Positions 15,437 through 23,174 of a stretch of DNA of 46,428 bases are shown here, piece by piece. Every line of letters begins with the position of its first letter. The first letter of the stretch is position 1. The notes under the pieces were generated by a model. That model saw only the letters and a list, made by a program, of their open reading frames with translations, did no database searches and was not told the DNA's origin. The translations under genes were made by a program, and so were the position numbers. The stretch comes from Desulfobacteraceae bacterium. GTDB lineage: Bacteria > Desulfobacterota > Desulfobacteria > Desulfobacterales > Desulfosalsimonadaceae. Where the stretch lies: the NCBI GenBank assembly GCA_021737545.1, contig JAIPDT010000005.1, positions 1 to 46,428 on the forward strand. The letters are read 5' to 3'.

Positions 15437-17857
15437 ATGAAAAAAATCCGGATCGCGGCGGCAGCAGCGGCTGTAATTGTGATTGCCCTTATTGTTTTTA
15501 TTTTCGTAATAATAAATTCCAACACCTATATTACGGAGGGCGAAGTTAAAATTACGCAATTGAAAAAAAATGCCCGCATCTTAAGAGACGGCAAAGGAAT
15601 GGCTTACATTTACGCCCAAAATCTGCATGACGCTCTTTTTGCCATGGGTTTTGCCACAGCCCAGGACCGGCTGTTCCAGATGGAGATTTCAAGGCTGGTC
15701 AGCCGGGGCAGGATCTCGGAGATGCTCGGAGAAAAGGGAATACAGACAGATAAAAAGATGCGGACCCTCGGCTTTTACAAAAACGCTGAAAAACACTCAC
15801 AAATCCTTTCAAGCCGAACAAAACAGTTTTTTCAGTGGTATATAGACGGTGTAAACGAATTTATAATTAACCATAAAGACGACCATCACATGAAGTTTAA
15901 CCTTGCCGGTATAGAACCCGAGCCCTGGGAGATCGAAGACAGCCTTTGCCTTCTCTACTACATGGGCTGGAACAGCGCGGGCGATATTAACACGGAGATC
16001 ATCGCGCAGATGCTGGTGGAAAAGCTGGGCGCAAAAAAGGCCGGTGAAATCTTTCCTGTAAACACCCATCCCGGGGAAAAACATGCGGCCCTGCCGACGG
16101 GTGAAAAATACAACATGAAACAGGCCGGGATTGACTGGAGGCAGGTTCTGCATGATCAAAAACTGCAATCCATTATGGAAGCAGATTCAGGCTTCCGGGT
16201 GGGCAGCAACAACTGGGCGGTCTCCGCAGCCCGATCCAGGAGCGGCAAACCGGTGGTTGCAAATGATACTCACCTGGATGCCAGGATCATGCCGGGGCCC
16301 TGGTATCCGTGCGCGCTGATAATGCCCGAAGAAAGAATCGCAGGCGCATCCATACCGGGGATTCCGGCAATAATCGCAGGCAGAAACACTAACGTGGCCG
16401 TGGGCATAACCAATTCCTACGGAGATGCCCAGGACCTCTACATTGAAACCATTGATCCGGACAACCCGGAACATTACATGGAGGGAAGCCGTTCGATACC
16501 CTTTAAAGTCCGTACAGAAACCATAAGGATCAAAGACAAGGATGCGCCCGGAAAAACAAGAGAACAAAAAATCCGAATCCGCTCCACCAAAAGAGGGCCG
16601 GTAGTATCCGGAGTTCTAAAGGGCCTTGATACAAAGCACGTCATTACCATGCGATGGTCGCCTTTCGACTCCATGACACCCTCGCTGGGGATACGGGACC
16701 TTATGTTTGCAGAATCAACTGCCCAGGTAAAAAAGGCACTGTCAAGCGTTACCACGATAATGCTCAATTTCGTATTCGCAGACATCCACGGCAATATAGG
16801 CTGGCAGACCACAGGACGCATCCCTGTGCGCACCCACGGCGAAAGCATTGCACCCCTGAAGGTGGAAAACGAAACAGACAACTGGTCCGAATGGATCCCC
16901 TACCCCGCCATGCCGCAGGAATACAACCCTGCAGAACAATGGCTCGGCACCTGCAACCACAAAACCGTCCCCGAAGACTACCCCTATTATATCTCCTCGC
17001 AGTTTTCCCCCTCATACCGCTATCGCAGACTCAGGGAACTAATGGGAGAAGGGCGGAAACTTTCGGTAGATGATCACTGGGCTTTTCAGCGCGATATCAA
17101 AAACCTCATGGCCAAAAAAATAGCACCTGTAATGGCTGAAAGCCTTGCCGGCCACGATGATACAAAAGAAATGTCAGGGATTCTTTCAGACTGGGATTAC
17201 AAGGAAACCCGGGATTCCGTGGCTACAGCCCTTTTCCATGCCGTATACCGGGAATTTCTTTATCAAACCTTTGAAGACGAGCTGGGCAAGGAACTCTTGG
17301 ACACCTTTGCAGACAAAGGTTATTTTTGGAAAGAACGGCTTGAGCAGATGGTGCTCTCGGGCGGGTCATCATGGTTTGATGATATAGCCACCGAAAAGCG
17401 CGAAACCATGGAAGACATTTTCCACAGGGCCGCGGTTTCGGCAAAGTCCGGTCTTGAAAAGCAATTCGGTGAGGATCCGGAAAAATGGCAGTGGGGCAGG
17501 CTTCACAAGCTGGAGTTTATAAACCCTGTTGCGCGCGACGGATTTTTAAAAGATATACTCGGAGGGGGCACTCATCCCATGGGCGGATCTGCAGAGACCC
17601 TCTACAGGGCGATGTATTCCTATACCGACCCTTTTGATGTCACCCTCTCGGCCAGCCTCCGCATGGTTGCCGACCTTGGAGATCCGGACAAGGTGGCCGC
17701 GGTTATTCCCTGCGGAATCGCCGGCAGACTTTTCCACGACCATGCAAAGGACCAGACGGATGCTTTTATGAACGGAGACAAGCTTTACTGGTGGTTCAGC
17801 GATAAAATGATTAAAGATCACACCCGGCAACAGCTTGTACTGAATGCAGGAAAATAA
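15437..17857 (+). CDS. Penicillin acylase family Ntn hydrolase
   Basis: An 806-residue precursor of the self-cleaving penicillin-amidase family. A signal anchor covers residues 4-30. The alpha-chain region begins with RDGKGMAYIYAQNLHDALFAMGFATAQDRLFQMEISRL. The beta chain starts at the nucleophile S257 in VGSNNWAV, the expected autocleavage site. Substrate-pocket strands follow, with GRNTNVAVGITNSYGDAQDLYIE. Family members hydrolyse amides such as acyl-homoserine lactones or aminated acyl groups in the periplasm. I preferred the ATG at 15437 (just after the lipoprotein) to an earlier ATG at 15413 that overlaps it. Substrate unknown. Confidence 0.9.
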   Translation: MKKIRIAAAAAAVIVIALIVFIFVIINSNTYITEGEVKITQLKKNARILRDGKGMAYIYAQNLHDALFAMGFATAQDRLFQMEISRLVSRGRISEMLGEKGIQTDKKMRTLGFYKNAEKHSQILSSRTKQFFQWYIDGVNEFIINHKDDHHMKFNLAGIEPEPWEIEDSLCLLYYMGWNSAGDINTEIIAQMLVEKLGAKKAGEIFPVNTHPGEKHAALPTGEKYNMKQAGIDWRQVLHDQKLQSIMEADSGFRVGSNNWAVSAARSRSGKPVVANDTHLDARIMPGPWYPCALIMPEERIAGASIPGIPAIIAGRNTNVAVGITNSYGDAQDLYIETIDPDNPEHYMEGSRSIPFKVRTETIRIKDKDAPGKTREQKIRIRSTKRGPVVSGVLKGLDTKHVITMRWSPFDSMTPSLGIRDLMFAESTAQVKKALSSVTTIMLNFVFADIHGNIGWQTTGRIPVRTHGESIAPLKVENETDNWSEWIPYPAMPQEYNPAEQWLGTCNHKTVPEDYPYYISSQFSPSYRYRRLRELMGEGRKLSVDDHWAFQRDIKNLMAKKIAPVMAESLAGHDDTKEMSGILSDWDYKETRDSVATALFHAVYREFLYQTFEDELGKELLDTFADKGYFWKERLEQMVLSGGSSWFDDIATEKRETMEDIFHRAAVSAKSGLEKQFGEDPEKWQWGRLHKLEFINPVARDGFLKDILGGGTHPMGGSAETLYRAMYSYTDPFDVTLSASLRMVADLGDPDKVAAVIPCGIAGRLFHDHAKDQTDAFMNGDKLYWWFSDKMIKDHTRQQLVLNAGK

Positions 17858-17895
17858 ACCTAAACCCGAAAACAAAACTCCATGGAGAAGCGACG

Positions 17896-18399
17896 ATGCA
17901 GGAGAAAACCAAAGACAATGTTTACAAGGCTTTTATAGGCGAAGCAAAGGCGTATTTCAGGCTTCTGGCGTATGCCGAAAAGGCGGAGGAAGAAGAGATC
18001 CCCCAGATTGCGCTTTTGTTCCGCGCCGTTGCCGAAGCCGAACGCGTCCATGCCACCCGCCACTTAAACCTGATCAAGGATCTTATCGTAAAAGACACCG
18101 ACACCAACCTGATGGACTCTTTTAAACGCGAGCAGTCCATCAGTGAAAACGAATACCCGGAGCTTATCAAGAGCGCGGAAGAAGAAGGCGAAACAGCGGC
18201 CGCGACCACTTTCGGTCAAGCCCGGGATGCGGAGACTTTTCACGCCAAGCTTTATGAACGCGCCATTTATCAAGTGATCAAAAACACGGTAAAAGCCTAC
18301 CAGGTATGCCAGGTCTGCGGCTATGTCACAGACAAGAAGGCCCCGGACAAGTGTCCGGTATGCGGCGCGCCCAGGGAAAAATTCAGAACCGTTGAATAG
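17896..18399 (+). CDS. Rubrerythrin
   Basis: A 167-residue protein with an N-terminal ferritin-like four-helix domain (EAKAYFRLLAYAEKAEEEEIPQIALLFRAVAEAERVHATRH carries the first Glu/His iron ligands) and a C-terminal rubredoxin domain with CQVCG and CPVCG. It reduces hydrogen peroxide using reduced rubredoxin or NADH-linked donors and protects anaerobes from oxygen. It has a GGAG site at 17883 and is followed 11 bases later by the PPC-domain gene. Confidence 0.95.
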   Translation: MQEKTKDNVYKAFIGEAKAYFRLLAYAEKAEEEEIPQIALLFRAVAEAERVHATRHLNLIKDLIVKDTDTNLMDSFKREQSISENEYPELIKSAEEEGETAAATTFGQARDAETFHAKLYERAIYQVIKNTVKAYQVCQVCGYVTDKKAPDKCPVCGAPREKFRTVE

Positions 18400-18410
18400 G
18401 AGCAAAATAT

Positions 18411-18842
18411 ATGCCCACACTGGAAAAAGTCCACTCCAGAGACCTGTTCATGGGCAGGCTCGGCTACGGGCAAGACCTGCTCGAAGAAATCACGGCAGCC
18501 TGCACCGGGCAAAACATCCGGCTGGCTCGCATAGAGGCTATAGGCGCGGTTCAATATGCGCGCCTGGGCTACTATGATCAAAACACCCTTGAATACAGGT
18601 TTTTTACAATCGATCAGCCGCTTGAGATCACCGGCCTGATAGGAAATGTTTCCGTCAGGGAAAACGAGCCCATGGTTCACGCCCATATTACTCTTGCAGA
18701 TAAAGCCGGCAATGCCTACGGCGGGCACCTTGCGACCGGAACCATTGTTTTCGCATGCGAGATTCTCATAGAGACCTTGGACGGGAGATGTTTCGAACGA
18801 AAGTTCGATGAGGAAACCGGCCTGCCGCTATGGAACATATAG
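18411..18842 (+). CDS. PPC/DUF296-domain protein
   Basis: A 143-residue stand-alone PPC domain (plant and prokaryote conserved, DUF296). Recognisable stretches are FMGRLGYGQDLLEEITAACTGQNIRLARIEAIGAVQYARLGYYD and PMVHAHITLADKAGNAYGGHL, with the conserved histidines that bind metal in structures of the family. Bacterial versions form trimers; their biological role is not settled. It is closely linked to rubrerythrin and probably co-transcribed. Confidence 0.85.
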   Translation: MPTLEKVHSRDLFMGRLGYGQDLLEEITAACTGQNIRLARIEAIGAVQYARLGYYDQNTLEYRFFTIDQPLEITGLIGNVSVRENEPMVHAHITLADKAGNAYGGHLATGTIVFACEILIETLDGRCFERKFDEETGLPLWNI

Positions 18843-18882
18843 GCCGCGGCAAAACGGCTAAAAACACTTATAAGTGGGTTAA

Positions 18883-20058
18883 ATGAATCTTAAAATCCTC
18901 CTGTTTCCTGCAGCAGCAGCCTGCCTGATGCTGGGCATGCATTATGCGGTTTTCAAAAGCTTCATGCATTTTTTTCAGATCAGCCGGCCTCAGGTAAAAA
19001 TCCTGTTATATGCTGCTATGGTTATTCTCAGCTTCTCCTTTATCACCGCGTTTTCACTGATCCACTGGCGGGAAAACTTCTGGACTATCGGATGGTACAG
19101 GTTTGCCGCAACCTGGACCGGTTTTGGAATCCATTGTCTGGCAGCAGTGGCGGCGGCATGGATTCTGCTGGGTGCGGCCCGTTCGGCCGGAATCGGCCTG
19201 TCGGCAAAAACCGTGGGCGCGGCGGCAATGGGTGTTGCTCTGCTTGTAAGCATCTATGGAACGTGGGCTTCCTTTCACCCGAAAATCCAACGGGTGGAAG
19301 TAGAAGTAAAAAACCTTCCCCAATACTGGAAAAACAGTACCATCGTGCATCTATCGGATCTACACCTGGGCCACATTTACAAGAAAGGATTCGCCGCACG
19401 GGTAACAGAGTCGGTAAATTCCCTTGACCCGGACCTGGTGCTTATCACCGGGGACCTGCTTGACGGCATGGGCGGACCGTATCAAAAAAATATCGAACCG
19501 CTTTACAGCCTTGAATCAAAACACGGGGTCTTTTTCGTTACCGGCAACCACGAGCATTATGTCGGAATAGAAAAATCCCTTGGGATTATTGAGAAAACCC
19601 CGTTCAGGCTGCTTGACAACGAAGCGGTAAAAATAAACGGCATGGAAATAGTGGGGGTAAACTACCCGGGCATTGAGGCCTTATCAAACATAGACAATTT
19701 CTCGGCTGACAAAGACACCGGCACGATCAGGATCGCCATGTTCCACACCCCCACGGAAATGGGAAAAAACACGGGCAACATGGAAGAACAGCACTTTGCA
19801 AATTACTGGATGCCGAATACTTCCTACGAGTTAAACAGAAAGCTTGCCGCGGACCTGCAGATTTCCGGCCACACCCATCACGGCCAGCTATTTCCGGTAA
19901 ATCTGCTTACACGGCTGCTCTATAAGGGCCACGATTACGGCTTAAAGAAAATAAACGGTACTTATCTGTATACCTCAGCCGGCACCGGCTCCTGGGGACC
20001 GCCCATGAGGACTTCCGGCAGACCCGAAATCGTGGCTATCCGATTCGTTGAAAAATAA
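18883..20058 (+). CDS. Membrane-anchored calcineurin-like metallophosphoesterase
   Basis: A 391-residue protein. The first 130 residues form about four hydrophobic helices. The catalytic domain then shows the five phosphoesterase motifs: SDLHLGH (D159, H161), LITGDLLDG, VTGNHEHY, a His in IAMFHTP, and SGHTHHGQLFP. The layout matches the YkuE/YaeI branch, which in E. coli hydrolyses phospholipid-type substrates. Substrate here is unknown. A weak hairpin-like GC stretch (ggcggttttttgcgccgcc near 20135) lies downstream of its end. Confidence 0.88.
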   Translation: MNLKILLFPAAAACLMLGMHYAVFKSFMHFFQISRPQVKILLYAAMVILSFSFITAFSLIHWRENFWTIGWYRFAATWTGFGIHCLAAVAAAWILLGAARSAGIGLSAKTVGAAAMGVALLVSIYGTWASFHPKIQRVEVEVKNLPQYWKNSTIVHLSDLHLGHIYKKGFAARVTESVNSLDPDLVLITGDLLDGMGGPYQKNIEPLYSLESKHGVFFVTGNHEHYVGIEKSLGIIEKTPFRLLDNEAVKINGMEIVGVNYPGIEALSNIDNFSADKDTGTIRIAMFHTPTEMGKNTGNMEEQHFANYWMPNTSYELNRKLAADLQISGHTHHGQLFPVNLLTRLLYKGHDYGLKKINGTYLYTSAGTGSWGPPMRTSGRPEIVAIRFVEK

Positions 20059-20077
20059 AAAACCCTTTGCCGACCAT

Positions 20078-20106
20078 TTGACACCCGGGCAGAAAGCTGT
20101 TAATTT
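20078..20106 (+). promoter_or_regulatory. Promoter for the Cys-rich peptide and maturation operon
   Basis: Perfect TTGACA (20078-20083), a 17-base spacer and TAATTT (20101-20106). It lies 20 bases after the phosphoesterase stop and gives a leader of about 90 bases before the 20-residue peptide gene. Confidence 0.65.
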
Positions 20107-20204
20107 TTTATTAAAATCGCGACGAACGCGAGGGGCGGTTTTTTGCGCCGCCGAAAAATGCAGGTGTATCTGCCAAACACTTTCAAGAAGAAAGGAGGGG
20201 TATC

Positions 20205-20267
20205 ATGAAGATCAGAAAAGTCAAAAAAACGCCCACCGGTCTGTGCAAATGTAAACGTTCCTGCTGA
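20205..20267 (+). CDS. Candidate RiPP precursor peptide (20 aa, Cys-rich, basic)
   Basis: A complete 20-codon frame, MKIRKVKKTPTGLCKCKRSC, with a near-ideal AAGGAGGGG ribosome site ending six to seven bases upstream. It has three Cys in the last seven residues, eight Lys/Arg and no acidic residue. It is preceded by its own strong promoter and followed by a terminator hairpin. An eight-Cys protein and two radical SAM/SPASM proteins, one with an N-terminal PqqD-like peptide-binding domain, come next. This arrangement is typical of ribosomally made peptides modified by radical SAM enzymes. It resembles the two-maturase (GeoRSP-type) arrangement known from related anaerobes, but I could not compare sequences. 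Too short for standard gene callers. Confidence 0.75.
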   Translation: MKIRKVKKTPTGLCKCKRSC

Positions 20268-20291
20268 AAACCGAAAAATCTAATTCTCTTT

Positions 20292-20331
20292 AAGCCTGTG
20301 CATGGACATTTTTTCATGCGCGGGCTTTTTA
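20292..20331 (+). terminator. Terminator between precursor peptide and maturation genes
   Basis: Stem aagcctgtgcatg (20292-20304) pairs with catgcgcgggctt (20315-20327) through two G-T pairs, and runs into TTTTTATT. Partial read-through would give more precursor than enzyme transcripts, a common design in peptide-modification operons. Confidence 0.75.
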
Positions 20332-20358
20332 TTATCCCCTGTCCATGGCGGGTTAAAT

Positions 20359-20715
20359 ATGTATAAAACAGATTTCAAAGATTATATCTGCCGGCCGCTG
20401 TGCATGTTTTTCGCAGAAGACGAAAAGGAGGAGATGGCCTGCCTGGGCGCAAGAGCTGCGGCGAGGCTGTATGAAAACGGCAGCATCGGGCCCGGAGAAA
20501 TCCGAAACATTATAAAAGACCGGGAAGTATGGGAAAAGCACAGGGCGGATCTCGGCCATGTTTTGTGCCGGGCATGCGAATTCTGCGCCGAAGACTGCGA
20601 TTTCCAGTCCCCTGAACCATCCGGGGATCTTGAACCATGCGGGGGCTACATTCTGCTTGCCCATCTGATTGAACAAAACGCAATCAGCATTAAAGACGTG
20701 GAAAAAGTCATATGA
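20359..20715 (+). CDS. Eight-cysteine protein of the radical SAM peptide operon
   Basis: A 118-residue protein I do not recognise. Cysteines fall at 11, 15, 28, 70, 73, 76, 80 and 94. C70-C80 form CX2CX2CX3C, the spacing of a [4Fe-4S] ferredoxin site; the N-terminal CX3C could contribute to a second metal site. There is no signal peptide or membrane helix. I chose the ATG at 20359 over a longer frame that begins inside the terminator. Its stop overlaps the start of the radical SAM gene (ATGA), implying translational coupling. It could be an electron donor or a metal-binding partner of the maturases; this is inference. Confidence 0.72.
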   Translation: MYKTDFKDYICRPLCMFFAEDEKEEMACLGARAAARLYENGSIGPGEIRNIIKDREVWEKHRADLGHVLCRACEFCAEDCDFQSPEPSGDLEPCGGYILLAHLIEQNAISIKDVEKVI

Positions 20716-21887
20716 GTGCGATTGACTGGCGCGAAGCCTGGCTCCGTCTCCACCCGCAGGCCGCATTAAAAAAACTGGAAACCCCGTTTGTTTATCATAC
20801 GGCCAGAGACGAGCTCTACGAAATCGATGCACGTGCGCTGGAATTTCTAAAGCTGTGCAACGGCACCCGCACCGGCAGGGAACTGACAGAAGATGCTGAT
20901 TTTGTGGAATACTGCATAGAAGAACAAATCCTGGAGGCCCTGGAACGGCCGGATGAAATCAGGACTCGCGTAGACACGGCGGATTCGCCTTCCCTGCGCT
21001 ATCTTGAACTCCATCTGACCCACAGGTGCAACCTAAGATGCCGGCACTGCTATCTGGGCCCACCTGCAGACCGGGAAATGGACCTGGAAGACGCAAAAAA
21101 AATAGCACGGCAGTTTGCCGAAAACGGCGGGCTTCGCCTTCTGGTCTCCGGCGGAGAGCCGATGCTCTACCACGACATAGAAGCCTTTCTTGAACAGACC
21201 CGGGGACTTGGCATCCGCAGGATACTGTTTACAAACGGCACACTTGTAACGCAAGAAAAGACAGGCCGTTTGGCGACCGAAGAAATCGTTTTCAGCATGG
21301 ACGGCTGGCAGCACGGCCATGAAGCCCTGCGGGGAGAAAAAACTTTCGGTCCTTTAATACGCGGCATAAAAGCGGCGAAAAACGCAGGTATTGATATTTC
21401 CTTTTCCACCATGATTCACAGGGAAAATCTCGGCGAATTCGAGCAGATGCAAAAATTTATCAAAGATGCCGGCGCCGTGGAATGGGGGGTTGACATATTG
21501 ACAGTAACAGGCGCACTTGCCGGCCACCAGGAGCTTTGCGTGCCATTTGAGACAGCGGCTCCGCTTATGGAATATGCTTTTGGAGGTGGATATCATGGAT
21601 CTTCAGACGGTTATGCCTGCGGACGCCATCTAATGGCGGTCATGCCGGACGGACAGGCGGTAAAGTGCGGTTTCTACAGCGACAGTCCACTTGGCGATGC
21701 GCGGGAAAACCTGGCAAAATGCTGGCGCAACATGTCTCATATCCGGCTTGACGAGCTTGAATGCAGAGACTGCGAATTTCTTTTACAATGCAGAGGCGGC
21801 TGCCGTTTCAGAGCTCCGGGCCCTTTTTCGCCTGATCCGGTAATGTGCCGCATCTATGGAGCTGATCGTGGACAGGGCGACCATTAA
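20712..21887 (+). CDS. Radical SAM/SPASM peptide maturase with N-terminal PqqD-like domain
   Basis: A 391-residue fusion. Residues 1-85 look like a PqqD-type RiPP recognition element (FVYHTARDELYEIDARALEFLKLCNGTRTGREL). The radical SAM core begins at C106 with CNLRCRHC (C106, C110, C113), followed by LLVSGGEPMLY. The C-terminus is a SPASM-type domain with CGRHLMAVMPDGQAVKCGFY, ECRDCEFLLQCRGGCRF and DPVMC, which holds auxiliary iron-sulfur clusters. It should bind the precursor and modify it by radical chemistry, for example a thioether or carbon-carbon crosslink. It overlaps its neighbours by four and 32 bases. Confidence 0.85.
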   Translation: MSAIDWREAWLRLHPQAALKKLETPFVYHTARDELYEIDARALEFLKLCNGTRTGRELTEDADFVEYCIEEQILEALERPDEIRTRVDTADSPSLRYLELHLTHRCNLRCRHCYLGPPADREMDLEDAKKIARQFAENGGLRLLVSGGEPMLYHDIEAFLEQTRGLGIRRILFTNGTLVTQEKTGRLATEEIVFSMDGWQHGHEALRGEKTFGPLIRGIKAAKNAGIDISFSTMIHRENLGEFEQMQKFIKDAGAVEWGVDILTVTGALAGHQELCVPFETAAPLMEYAFGGGYHGSSDGYACGRHLMAVMPDGQAVKCGFYSDSPLGDARENLAKCWRNMSHIRLDELECRDCEFLLQCRGGCRFRAPGPFSPDPVMCRIYGADRGQGDH

Positions 21888-22827
21888 AGCTCCGGAGTAT
21901 ATACAGTTCTATCCCACCCTGCGGTGCAATTATTCCTGCGATTTCTGCTTTAACCGCCAACTGCCGGATACTCAGGACATAACGATCCAAGGGTTTGAAA
22001 AACTCGCATCAGTATGCCGCAGATCAGGCATCGGACATATAGACATACTCGGCGGAGAGCCCACCCTGCACCCTCACATTGAAGAACTGATAGGGATCAT
22101 CTCGGAAAACGGGCTTATGACAACCATCAGCACAAACGGCACCCGGCCTGAAATTCTGAATGCCGTATCCAACAGATTTCAGGGCGAAACTGTGCGCATA
22201 GGCATATCCCTTAATGAAGGCCGGATGCCCGACGGACTGCATGAATATATCACCGGGCACAGGCCGATCATTAAAACCATTTTTACAGACCGGGGGATGG
22301 CTGAAAAAACAATGCATCCATATATCAAAATGCCCGGCATAGACTGCAGGGTTATTTTCAGGGACGCCGCCGATCAAAAAGATCTTGAAAGCTGCACTTG
22401 TTTTGAGTCATTCCTATATCATCTGGAGGCGATAAAAAAACGATATCCGAAGACAAAAGGAGTTTTTTGCGGGGGGTTTATCCCTGATACCCTGAGTAAT
22501 CCGGAACTGGCGGAAACGCGGTGTCCGGCGGGCACTACCAAGCTCTCGGTACTTTGCGACGGTTCGGTGTATCCCTGCTACCTTTTTTTCCGATATAAGG
22601 AATTTTGCCTTGGAAACATCCTGGAAGACGATTTTTCCCGAATCTGGAAGCATCCTGTACTCGAGTTTTTCAGACGATTTTCCGGCAACCAGTGTCCCAA
22701 TGAATCATGCCGCTTTTACCGGGACTGCCGCGGCGGGTGCCCGGCCATGAGTTACCTTCTTTACAAGCGGCTGGATTTCCCTGACCCAAGATGCATAAAA
22801 CAAGGAGAAAACGTATGTCGCAATTAA
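21856..22827 (+). CDS. Second radical SAM/SPASM protein
   Basis: A 323-residue protein without the PqqD domain. The radical SAM motif CNYSCDFC (C24, C28, C31) is close to the N-terminus, followed by IDILGGEPTLHP. A SPASM-type C-terminus has RCPAGTTKLSVLCDGSVYPCYLF, NQCPNESCRFYRDCRGGCPAM and DPRC. It overlaps the first maturase by 32 bases. Two different SPASM enzymes in one operon suggest either sequential modifications or a heteromeric enzyme. Its own peptide-binding domain is missing, so it may depend on the PqqD domain of its partner. Confidence 0.83.
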   Translation: MELIVDRATIKAPEYIQFYPTLRCNYSCDFCFNRQLPDTQDITIQGFEKLASVCRRSGIGHIDILGGEPTLHPHIEELIGIISENGLMTTISTNGTRPEILNAVSNRFQGETVRIGISLNEGRMPDGLHEYITGHRPIIKTIFTDRGMAEKTMHPYIKMPGIDCRVIFRDAADQKDLESCTCFESFLYHLEAIKKRYPKTKGVFCGGFIPDTLSNPELAETRCPAGTTKLSVLCDGSVYPCYLFFRYKEFCLGNILEDDFSRIWKHPVLEFFRRFSGNQCPNESCRFYRDCRGGCPAMSYLLYKRLDFPDPRCIKQGENVCRN

Positions 22828-23156
22828 TCAACCTGCGTGAAAAAACCTTGAACTCAAAAGAGGGAGAATTTGTTTTCGGCGCCGAACATACAGGCAGCCA
22901 TGCCTGCTACATGATTTACGGCGTGCTTGCGCCCGGTGAAAAAGGCCGTCAAATCAAGCCTGGCAAGGGACACGAGGAAATGGTCCTTGCGGCAACCGGG
23001 GATATAGAAGTCACGGGCACAGTCTCGGAAAGACTCGGGCGTGGTCAGGCATTTCACATCGCAGAAGAGCAGACCGCCTATCTGGAAAATCCCGGAACCA
23101 CCGAAGCTGTGTATGTTATTGCAGGCGGTCACTCCGAGCACGGCCATCATCATTGA
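22815..23156 (+). CDS. Single-domain cupin with histidine-rich tail
   Basis: A 113-residue small beta-barrel. The cupin core is visible as LAPGEKGRQIKPGKGHEEMVLAATGDIEVTG and RLGRGQAFHIAEEQTAYLENPGTTEAVYVIAGG. The end HSEHGHHH adds a likely metal-binding tail. It starts at 22815 behind AAGGAG, 13 bases inside the radical SAM gene. Cupins in peptide or cofactor operons act as isomerases, oxygenases or simple binding proteins. In an anaerobe a metal-binding or sensing role seems more likely than oxygenation. Confidence 0.78.
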   Translation: MSQLINLREKTLNSKEGEFVFGAEHTGSHACYMIYGVLAPGEKGRQIKPGKGHEEMVLAATGDIEVTGTVSERLGRGQAFHIAEEQTAYLENPGTTEAVYVIAGGHSEHGHHH

Positions 23157-23174
23157 CAATAAGGATTGCGCATT

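Noticed and set aside
20262-20300. The precursor peptide's TGA stop after the final Cys as a selenocysteine codon
   Set aside because: Reading through TGA continues without a stop into the terminator hairpin and gives a sequence without peptide-like character. The hairpin has terminator features (T tract), and it lies about 25 bases from the TGA, further than usual for a bacterial SECIS. An ordinary stop is simpler.
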